From Gammaproteobacteria bacterium (GTDB lineage: Bacteria > Pseudomonadota > Gammaproteobacteria > Steroidobacterales > Steroidobacteraceae), in assembly GCA_005877705.1 (NCBI GenBank), contig VBNY01000136.1, forward strand, positions 1-7,084: a stretch of 7,084 bases of DNA, given 5' to 3'. Below, piece by piece: positions 1-5,841 of the stretch; position 1 is the stretch's first letter; each line of letters opens with the position of its first letter. The notes below the pieces were generated by a model, which saw only the letters and a program-made list of their open reading frames with translations, was not told the origin of the DNA and made no database searches. The translations under genes were made by a program, and so were the position numbers.

Positions 1-1808
1 AACCGCACAGTGTTGCCGGATTCGACGCTCACGGCCCTGTCAAACCGGGTGTCGTGGTAACTGTAGCTCCCCGAGAGCAGCACAGCTGCGGTGACCCACC
101 ATCGCAGTTCTGTTTCGACACCCTGGAAATGCTGGCTACCCGCATTCGCGAGAATCGGTGCGCCATTCACATCGAGCTGGTGGACCACCAGGTCGGTGAA
201 GTTCAAGCGGAATCCCTCGAGGTTCCACTTCAGCCTGCCGCTGCGAGTCGTGAGCCGCAGTCCCGCCTCATAACTGCGCGCCGTCTCGGGCTCGAGGATC
301 GACGCTGTGAAGTCGGGTCCAAAATCGATGGCGGCGGGCTTGAACGTGTTGCGGTAATCCGCAAATACCGTTGCATGGCTCGCGGAGTTCTGCGTGCCCC
401 AAGCCACGTAGCTCACTCCGATGGTGCCGCTCCCTCTGGTGTGGCTACGCGTGTCGGCCGCTTGCAGATTGTTGGCTGAATCAACCGTATCGACGTGGCT
501 CGAGACCTGATCTTCCCTGGTGCGGTTCATCCGGGCGCCGGCCATCACTGCAACCCGGTCGTTCGGCTTCCAGTCCGCCTGCAGGTACGCGCCAGCGAAG
601 TTGCGGCGGTTGCCTAGCTCGTTGATCTCATCGATGTGCCGCGCACCGGACGGGGGTGCAGGCGCAGCGCCATCCAGGGGGGCCACGTAGGCGAAGGTCC
701 GGCTTTGCTGACTGCCGCGCCCATAGAGCCAGTCCAGTCCCGCAACCACATCCAGCGCGGGCACCCGGAACGCGCGCCAGTACGAATCGAAATACGCATC
801 CTCCAATGTCCGGTCCTGATTGAACCCATCGGCATTGTTGCCGTCGGCGCCGATTGCCAGTTGCGGCCGGACAAACCCACGCAGGTCATGGATCGTGGAG
901 CGGCTGTAGGACAGCAGCGTATGCCATTCACCCCATGCGCCGGCACGCGTGTAGCCCGCTGTCAGATGAGCGCGCTGCTCGTTGATGCCGGCATCCTGCG
1001 GATTGAAGTTCGCATCGAGCGCGGTGCGGGTGGTCAGCGTCATTCCCTCCCGGATGACGGGGCTGGTCGGAAGCTGAGTCTGACTGGTGAATTCGGCATC
1101 GAGCGTGCCCGTACCGCCAGCCACGGGCGCGCTGCTGCGATACAGAACGTGGCCCGCATCCACGCCGGCACGCGGATCGGAGAGGCGCATGCGCTGTCCG
1201 TCGAGCAACAGCGATTCGCGAAAACTCCCCACTGCGGGCAGTGACAAGCTGACATCCCCGCTCCAACTGTCATGACCTCCGGCGCTGATGAGCGCCTGTT
1301 GATCGCTGCTGCCCGCGGCGCGGCGCACGACCTGGATCACGCCGACGAACGAAGTCGCCCCATACATCACGGGAGCTGCGCCCTTCATGACCTCAATGCG
1401 GTCCACGTCGTGCAGATCGAGTGTGGGCAGAGCGGGGTTGAAGGCCCCGCCCGCGGGGACGCCGTCGACCACCAGCAGGAACGCATCGAACTCGTGCAGG
1501 CCCCACAGCGAGGGCACCGAGCTCGCCGGTCCGGCATCGCCCCCGGGCGGCGCATCGACGCCGGCGACGAGCGCCAATGCCGTCCGCAAATCTCCTGCAC
1601 CGCGATCGCGGAGGCTATCGCCCCCAACGACAGTCACCGTGGCAGGCAGGCGCTCGATGGGCTCGGCAACTCGGGTCGCGGTGATCTGGACTTCGGACAG
1701 CGGCGAGTCGCCCCGCGAAGTTGATTCGGGGGCGGCTGCCAGCAGCCCCTGACCTGCGAGCAGGCTGAGTCCGGTCGTGATCCATCGAGGTGCGCCGCGA
1801 GCGCTCAT
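1..1808 (-). CDS. TonB-dependent outer-membrane receptor, C-terminus cut by window edge
   Basis: The minus strand is open from an ATG at 1808 to the left edge: 602 residues, no stop. The product should be a 22-strand outer-membrane beta-barrel with an N-terminal plug, importing a scarce ligand (siderophore, cobalamin or similar) with TonB-ExbBD energy. Residues 1-26 look like a signal peptide: Arg-rich start, hydrophobic LSLLAGQGLL core, cleavage near AAA. A TonB-box-like EVQITATRV lies at 39-47. The plug covers about 50-165 and shows the family motifs RLPATVTVV, DLRTALALVAGV, LLVVDGVPAGG and VDRIEVMKGAAPVMYG. The rest is barrel, with alternating aromatic strands such as NFAGAYLQADW (403-413), RSYEAGLRL and WNLEGFRLNFTDLVV near 511-542. 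Family members usually have 650-800 residues, so the last strands and terminal aromatic residue probably lie outside. The plug looks closest to the BtuB/CirA-like class; the ligand cannot be told from sequence. The RNB gene lies 80 bp upstream on the same strand. Confidence 0.93.
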   Translation of the reverse strand, partial: MSARGAPRWITTGLSLLAGQGLLAAAPESTSRGDSPLSEVQITATRVAEPIERLPATVTVVGGDSLRDRGAGDLRTALALVAGVDAPPGGDAGPASSVPSLWGLHEFDAFLLVVDGVPAGGAFNPALPTLDLHDVDRIEVMKGAAPVMYGATSFVGVIQVVRRAAGSSDQQALISAGGHDSWSGDVSLSLPAVGSFRESLLLDGQRMRLSDPRAGVDAGHVLYRSSAPVAGGTGTLDAEFTSQTQLPTSPVIREGMTLTTRTALDANFNPQDAGINEQRAHLTAGYTRAGAWGEWHTLLSYSRSTIHDLRGFVRPQLAIGADGNNADGFNQDRTLEDAYFDSYWRAFRVPALDVVAGLDWLYGRGSQQSRTFAYVAPLDGAAPAPPSGARHIDEINELGNRRNFAGAYLQADWKPNDRVAVMAGARMNRTREDQVSSHVDTVDSANNLQAADTRSHTRGSGTIGVSYVAWGTQNSASHATVFADYRNTFKPAAIDFGPDFTASILEPETARSYEAGLRLTTRSGRLKWNLEGFRLNFTDLVVHQLDVNGAPILANAGSQHFQGVETELRWWVTAAVLLSGSYSYHDTRFDRAVSVESGNTVR

Positions 1809-1811
1809 CCG

Positions 1812-1820
1812 CTCCTCCCC
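1812..1820 (-). promoter_or_regulatory. Ribosome binding site of the TonB-dependent receptor
   Basis: On the minus strand GGGGAGGAG lies 3 nt before the ATG at 1808, with its GGAGG core 5 nt from the start codon. This is the strongest Shine-Dalgarno sequence in the window. It fixes the receptor start and places the predicted signal peptide exactly at the N-terminus. Confidence 0.8.
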
Positions 1821-1847
1821 AGATCTGCTCGGCTCGTCCGCCGGGGT

Positions 1848-1883
1848 CGCTGCCGAGGGCCGCGCTTGCCTCCCGCGGCAGCG
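1848..1883 (-). other. Stem-loop between the RNase gene and the receptor gene
   Basis: CGCTGCCG (1848-1855) and CGGCAGCG (1876-1883) are perfect 8-bp inverted repeats around a 20-nt loop. On the minus strand the hairpin begins 5 nt after the RNase stop codon (1889-1891). No T-run follows, so it is not a classical intrinsic terminator. It might stabilise the 3' end of the RNase message, attenuate read-through into the receptor gene, or be chance in GC-rich DNA. Confidence 0.3.
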
Positions 1884-1888
1884 GCAAT

Positions 1889-3361
1889 TTATCGCAGCGC
1901 TGCAAAGTCGATGAAGCCTCGCGGCACATCGGTATGCCGCAGCTCCACGCGCACCCGATCGCCGACATCCAGGCCCTGGAATCCCTTCACGACCCGGCCC
2001 TCCGCCGGCGGCTCGAAGATGCGGACCCAGGTCCCCTTGTCCGACGCGCCCGTCACGATCGCATCGAATCGCTGGCCGATGCGCCTCGCCAGCAACAGCG
2101 CCGCTGCCGACTTGCGCACGTGCCGCTCGACCTTCGCCGCATTGCCCTCCTGCTCCGTGCAGTGAGCGGCGAGCGTGCCAAGCTCGTCGGCGGCGTAGGG
2201 CGCCGGGCCTGCGCCCAGGGCCGACTTGAGCAGGCGCTGCGTGATGAGATCGGGGAACCGCCGGTTGGGCGCGGTGGAATGCGTGTAGTCGTCGACCGCG
2301 AGGCCGAAGTGTCCCGCGCAGCTTTCGCCGGGTAGCTTGAGTACGTACTCGCCTGCACCCAGCAGTTTGATGACGGCCAGCGACAGATCGGGAAAGCCCC
2401 CCGGATCGACCTGGCGGCGCTTGCTGAGGAAGGCATTCAGCGCGCGGGCATCGGGTGCCGGCGGCAGCCGCTCACCCAGGCCTGCGGCCAGCGTTACGAT
2501 GCGCTCCCATCGCTCGGGCTTGCGCAGCACGCGGCGCAGCGACGGGAGGCCCTTACGCTCGAGGAACTGCGCGCTCACGCCGTTCGCGGCGATCATGAAA
2601 TGCTCGATGATCTCCTTCGCCCGATTCTTCTCGTCTGGCCGCAGGTCGCTCAGCACTGCGCCGTCGAACACCGCCTGGGCCTCGATCGTCTCCAGGCTCA
2701 GCGCGCCGCGCTCGTGTCGCGCGCGCTTCAGCGCCTGCGCGACCCGGTCCTGGAGGCGAAGCTGCTGGTCTACCCCCGCCGCGGCCTGCAGGGCTGCCGG
2801 GGCCGGTCCCCTGCCCTCCAGCCATGCCGCAACGCTGTTATAGGCGAGCTTGGCACGATTGACGACAACTGCCTGATAGAGATCCGACGCCGTCACCGCG
2901 CCAGCGGCGCTGACCGTCATTTCGATGACCAGGCTCAGGCGTTCCTGCCCCTGCCCTAGCGATGTGATGTCGGTCGAGAGCTTCTCGGGAAGCATCGGGA
3001 AGACCTGCGCCACCGTATAAACGGAGGTCGTGTTGGTGCGCGCGTGGCCATCGATCGCCGACCCGGCCTTCACCGTGCTGTCCACATCGGCGATGGCCAC
3101 GAGGACCTTCACTGCACCATCGGCGGGGGGTTGCGCCACAGAGAGCTGGTCCAGGTCGCGCGAATCGTCGTTGTCAATCGATGCCCAGAGAAGCTCGCGA
3201 AGATCGCGGATTCCAGGACCGCGCGGCAGCGCAGCCTGGGCGATCGCGTTCGTCTCCTGCCAGACCGCAGCCGAGAACTCCGGCAGCAGACCGCGCTCCA
3301 GCATCGCGAGGCGTGCGATGCTCTCGAGATCGTCGGCGGCTGTTTTTTCGGGTGATGTCAT
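1889..3361 (-). CDS. RNB-domain exoribonuclease (RNase II/R superfamily), compact form
   Basis: A 490-residue cytoplasmic protein predicted to degrade single-stranded RNA 3' to 5' to nucleoside monophosphates with Mg2+. The RNB catalytic domain runs from about 55 to 385. Its metal site is SIDNDDSRDLDQ (61-72): D63, D69 and D71 align with E. coli RNase II D201, D207 and D209, but the place of D210 is taken by Q72. The second hallmark is HSTAPNRRFPDLITQRLL (361-378), equivalent to the HxTSPIRRYPD motif; R367 should match the catalytic Arg500 of RNase II. Residues 428-490 (RRIGQRFDAIVTGAS to GFIDFA) look like a C-terminal S1-type RNA-binding domain. Only about 55 residues precede the RNB domain, so the two cold-shock domains of RNase II (about 640 residues) or RNase R (about 800) are absent. 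No strong Shine-Dalgarno precedes the ATG at 3361, but no other in-frame start lies just upstream. Housekeeping RNA turnover is likely; the specific substrate is unknown. Confidence 0.9.
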   Translation of the reverse strand: MTSPEKTAADDLESIARLAMLERGLLPEFSAAVWQETNAIAQAALPRGPGIRDLRELLWASIDNDDSRDLDQLSVAQPPADGAVKVLVAIADVDSTVKAGSAIDGHARTNTTSVYTVAQVFPMLPEKLSTDITSLGQGQERLSLVIEMTVSAAGAVTASDLYQAVVVNRAKLAYNSVAAWLEGRGPAPAALQAAAGVDQQLRLQDRVAQALKRARHERGALSLETIEAQAVFDGAVLSDLRPDEKNRAKEIIEHFMIAANGVSAQFLERKGLPSLRRVLRKPERWERIVTLAAGLGERLPPAPDARALNAFLSKRRQVDPGGFPDLSLAVIKLLGAGEYVLKLPGESCAGHFGLAVDDYTHSTAPNRRFPDLITQRLLKSALGAGPAPYAADELGTLAAHCTEQEGNAAKVERHVRKSAAALLLARRIGQRFDAIVTGASDKGTWVRIFEPPAEGRVVKGFQGLDVGDRVRVELRHTDVPRGFIDFAALR

Positions 3362-3404
3362 CGGGCTGTGCGGCGCGGCCGGGCTTGTTTTGTGGCTTGC
3401 CCCT

Positions 3405-3410
3405 ATTGTA
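3405..3410 (-). promoter_or_regulatory. Possible -10 element for the RNB ribonuclease gene
   Basis: The minus strand reads TACAAT here (5 of 6 matches to TATAAT), which would place transcription start near 3398, about 37 nt before the RNase ATG. The best -35 at 18-bp spacing is GAAACA (3429-3434), matching only 3 of 6. The location in an otherwise GC-rich divergent intergenic region makes it plausible, but it is unproven. Confidence 0.3.
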
Positions 3411-3472
3411 AAGCACCAGCTAGAGCTATGTTTCGCTGGCGCCCAGGCGAACTCTTCGATACCTTAACGACA

Positions 3473-3488
3473 GATATATTAAAAATAG
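3473..3488. promoter_or_regulatory. AT-rich core of the divergent intergenic region, possible promoter
   Basis: A 16-bp stretch made almost only of A and T stands out in high-GC DNA. On the plus strand it contains TATATT (3475-3480), 5 of 6 matches to the sigma-70 -10 box, which would give a leader of about 98 nt to the kinase ATG at 3585. No recognisable -35 lies 15-19 bp upstream. The reverse strand also holds -10-like words (TAATAT, TTTAAT), so the element could serve either gene or both. A short inverted repeat, CCAGC/GCTGG (3416-3439), lies to its left and another, GTCCA-CCAC-TGGAC (3527-3540), to its right. Either could be an operator half-site pair or chance. Confidence 0.35.
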
Positions 3489-3584
3489 CTCGGCCGCTTT
3501 AGAAGACGAGCAGACTCGGGGGCCATGTCCACCACTGGACGGAGCGGATAATGGGCCTTTTGACAGTGCTGCCGGCGGTTCGAG

Positions 3585-5033
3585 ATGGGAGCGGCGAGAT
3601 CACCCTTGCCCGCTGACGCTGGCGCAGTGCGCGCCGAAAGCGCCGCCGAACTTTCCGCGGAGCTTGCACCGACGGCGAGTTGGCGTGAGGCGGAAGAAGC
3701 GCAGCACTTCGTCCAGTTCTACGAGCACGAGACCGTCCTGCTCGAGTCGGTCAGCGCCTTCATTCACAATGGCGTGGAATCCGGTGCGGCCGCGGTGGTC
3801 ATCGCGACGCATGCGCACCTGGAGGAGATCAAGCGCCAGGCGCGGGCGCAGGGCTTCGACTTGGCGGCCCTGCGCGAGCGGCAGCAGCTGGTGATGCTCG
3901 ATGCCGGCGAGGCGCTCTCGAAGATCATGGATCGCGGCGTGCCGCAGCGCAGCCCGTTCATGGAGATCGTCGGATCCGTCATCGCCGATGCCCGGCGCCG
4001 CTATCCGCGCGTCGTAGTATTCACCGAACTGGCGGCGCTGCTGTGGCGAGACGGCCAGCAGAGCGCCGCGCTGCAGATCGAAGAACTCTGGAACATGTTC
4101 GCCAAGCGCCAGACGTTTACCCTGTTCTGCGCGTATCCGCTGCAGGACTGCGGCTCGGAAGCCCATCAGATCCCGTTCGAAGGCATCTGCGCGAGCCACC
4201 AGCAGGTGATTCCCGCGGAGAGTTACGTCACCTTGCCGAGCCGGGAGCGTCTCAAGCACATCTCCCAGCTGCAGCAGAAGGCGCACGCGCTGGAGCGGGA
4301 GCTCCATCGGCGCAGATCGGCTGAAAGATCACTCGCCCTGTTGGCGGCGGTCGTGGAGTCGTCGGATGATGCCATCATCAGCAAGACGCCCGATGGCCGC
4401 ATCCTGTCGTGGAATGCCGGCGCCATCCGCCTGTTCGGCTACCGGCCCGAAGAGGTCATCGGCAAACCGATCACCGTGATCATTCCCCCGGAGTGCCACC
4501 AGGAGGAGCAGCACGTGCTCGAGAGGCTGCGCCGCGGCGAGCGGATCGAGCATTTCGAAACGGTGCGCGTCGCCAAGGACGGACATCACGTGCACGTGTC
4601 GGTGACGTTGTCCCCGGTTCGTGACGCGAACGGCAGTGTCATCGGCGCCTCGAAGATCGCGCGCGATATCACCGAGCGCAGGCGAGCTGACGAAGCACTG
4701 CGCGAAGCCGACCGCCGCAAGGATGAATTTCTCGCCGTCCTCGCTCACGAACTGCGCAATCCACTGGCTCCGGTCCGCTACGCGCTTGCCATGAGCAAGA
4801 AGGTCGGCCGAACCGGCGAGCAGCAGAAACGGGCCGAGGAGATCATCGATCGTCAGGTCGAGCACATGAGCCGGCTGCTCGACGATCTGCTGGACGTATC
4901 GCGAATCACGCGCGGCAAGCTCGAGCTGCGCAAGAGTTGGATTGAGCTGGCCTCGATCATTACCGCGGCGGTCGAGACCGCCCGCCCGGTGCTGGACGCC
5001 AAGCATCACCACAGGTGTTTGCAAACCTGCTGA
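3585..5033 (+). CDS. Hybrid sensor histidine kinase, N-terminal part: MEDS-PAS-HisKA (frameshifted fragment)
   Basis: A 482-residue soluble protein with no membrane segment, so it should sense in the cytoplasm. Residues 1-37 are an Ala/Glu-rich leader. Residues 38-215 match the MEDS domain (methanogen/methylotroph DcmR sensory domain), starting at AQHFVQFYEHE; its ligand is unknown in most proteins. A short coiled-coil linker (220-250) leads to a PAS domain (about 252-365: ESSDDAIISKTPDGRILSWN, ARDITERR). HisKA covers about 373-440, with the H-box AHELRNPLAP and phospho-acceptor H388. The helix pair ends normally (LLDDLLDVSRITRGKLEL), but after DAKHHH (471-476) the frame enters six out-of-frame residues and a TGA at 5031. 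The ATPase half resumes at once in another frame (5012 onward), about 20 expected residues being absent. As annotated, this fragment carries the phospho-acceptor but no kinase domain. ATG 3585 is the only usable in-frame start after a stop at 3561; its ribosome binding site is weak. The full gene would be 3585-5764. Confidence 0.88.
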   Translation: MGAARSPLPADAGAVRAESAAELSAELAPTASWREAEEAQHFVQFYEHETVLLESVSAFIHNGVESGAAAVVIATHAHLEEIKRQARAQGFDLAALRERQQLVMLDAGEALSKIMDRGVPQRSPFMEIVGSVIADARRRYPRVVVFTELAALLWRDGQQSAALQIEELWNMFAKRQTFTLFCAYPLQDCGSEAHQIPFEGICASHQQVIPAESYVTLPSRERLKHISQLQQKAHALERELHRRRSAERSLALLAAVVESSDDAIISKTPDGRILSWNAGAIRLFGYRPEEVIGKPITVIIPPECHQEEQHVLERLRRGERIEHFETVRVAKDGHHVHVSVTLSPVRDANGSVIGASKIARDITERRRADEALREADRRKDEFLAVLAHELRNPLAPVRYALAMSKKVGRTGEQQKRAEEIIDRQVEHMSRLLDDLLDVSRITRGKLELRKSWIELASIITAAVETARPVLDAKHHHRCLQTC

Positions 5034-5764
5034 TCAACGCGGCCAAGTACACGGACCCCGGCGGGCGCATACAACTGCGAGCCTGGCGAGACGGGCAGCA
5101 CGTTGCCGTGGCCGTGTGCGATAACGGCATCGGTATCTCCCCGGACATGATGTCGCGGCTGTTCACGCCGTTCTTCCAGGCGCGCTCGGCGCTGGAGCGT
5201 TCCGAAGGCGGGCTCGGCATCGGGCTCGCGCTCGTGCGTGGGCTCGTGACCCTGCACGGCGGCACGGTGGAAGCGCGCAGCGAAGGCCCGCAGCGGGGCA
5301 GCGAGTTCATCGTTCGCCTACCCTCGGGTACTGCGGTACCCCAACCCCAGCAGGCCGGCGTTGACAGCAACGCGGCGCCCGCGGCTCCGAGCTCGCCGCT
5401 GCGGGTCATCGTGGCCGACGATAACCGCGACAGCGCCGAGACCTGCGCGGCGCTGTTGCAGCTGTGCGGTCATCAAGTGCAGATCGCGCATACCGGGCGC
5501 GAGGCACTCGAGCTCGCGGAGAGTCTGCACCCGCACGCGATGCTGCTCGATATCGGCATGCCGGAGCTCGACGGCTACACGCTGGCCGGCAAGATCCGCG
5601 GGACCGCTTGGGGCCGCGGCGTGACTCTCATTGCGATCACCGGCTGGGGCCAGGAGGACGACAAGCGGCGCGCGCTGGCCGCTGGTTTCAACCACCACCT
5701 CACCAAGCCGATTGATCCCAACACGCTGGAGGCCCTGCTGCACGGCGTCGGCGCGAGTGCTTGA
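5015..5764 (+). CDS. Hybrid sensor histidine kinase, C-terminal part: HATPase_c plus receiver domain (fragment of the same gene)
   Basis: This open frame continues the kinase, offset from 3585-5033. It encodes most of an HATPase_c domain: N-box FANLLINAAKYTD (N4, N8), G1 box CDNGIGI (D36), F-box LFTPFFQ (50-55) and G2 box GGLGIGLAL (65-73). A Pro/Ala linker (103-128) leads to a CheY-like receiver (129-245) with acidic pair D135-D136, phospho-acceptor D179 in LLDIGMPELDG, T209 and K231. The receiver has no output domain, as in hybrid kinases that pass phosphate to an Hpt protein or self-regulate. The GTG at 5015 is really the Val codon of the kinase core. No Shine-Dalgarno precedes it and it overlaps the upstream frame by 19 nt, so independent translation is doubtful. 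The first strand and part of the first helix of the ATPase fold are missing, so activity is unlikely unless the junction is a sequence error. No cognate regulator is in the window. Confidence 0.85.
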   Translation: MFANLLINAAKYTDPGGRIQLRAWRDGQHVAVAVCDNGIGISPDMMSRLFTPFFQARSALERSEGGLGIGLALVRGLVTLHGGTVEARSEGPQRGSEFIVRLPSGTAVPQPQQAGVDSNAAPAAPSSPLRVIVADDNRDSAETCAALLQLCGHQVQIAHTGREALELAESLHPHAMLLDIGMPELDGYTLAGKIRGTAWGRGVTLIAITGWGQEDDKRRALAAGFNHHLTKPIDPNTLEALLHGVGASA

Positions 5765-5769
5765 GACCT

Positions 5770-5803
5770 GCACACAGGGCCCCTCACGGGGCCCCCATGT
5801 GTC
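5770..5803. terminator. GC-rich hairpin between convergent genes, probable bidirectional terminator
   Basis: GGGCCCC (5777-5783), loop TCAC, GGGGCCC (5788-5794) form a perfect 7-bp stem. It is extended by ACACA (5772-5776) pairing with TGTGT (5798-5802) across a 3-nt bulge. It lies directly after the kinase stop codon (5762-5764) and before the stop of the convergent gene (5842), where a terminator for both is expected. There is no T-run on either side, so it may act as a transcript-end barrier or work with Rho rather than as a classical intrinsic terminator. Confidence 0.55.
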
Positions 5804-5841
5804 GGTAAGGTGTCGCACAGGCGGTGCCGTCAGGCCGTCGC

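Noticed and set aside
54..1724. Plus-strand open frames at 54-479, 636-1244 and 1272-1724
   Set aside because: They lie in the same codon register as the minus-strand receptor gene and result from its GC-rich codon use. Their products have no recognisable domain, while the minus strand gives a full signal peptide, TonB box, plug and barrel.
1809..1888. A separate terminator and promoter between the RNase and receptor genes
   Set aside because: The stem-loop lacks a T-run and the 80-bp gap shows no convincing -35/-10 pair on the minus strand, so neither an operon nor separate transcription can be asserted.
3560..3565. Perfect TTGACA that could be a -35 box for the kinase
   Set aside because: At 16-18 bp spacing the -10 position would fall on or beyond the kinase start codon (around GAGATG, 3583-3588), with no TATAAT-like word.
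3600..5024. Minus-strand open frames of 235 and 231 residues (3600-4307 and 4329-5024)
   Set aside because: They are antisense to the clearly recognisable MEDS, PAS and HisKA domains; their composition is that of reverse-complement GC-rich coding DNA and no domain is visible.
5015..5764. Reading the HATPase-receiver frame as an independent gene
   Set aside because: Its GTG is the internal Val of a conserved kinase motif, it lacks a ribosome binding site, and the fragment begins inside helix 1 of the ATPase fold, so it is a broken piece of the upstream gene.
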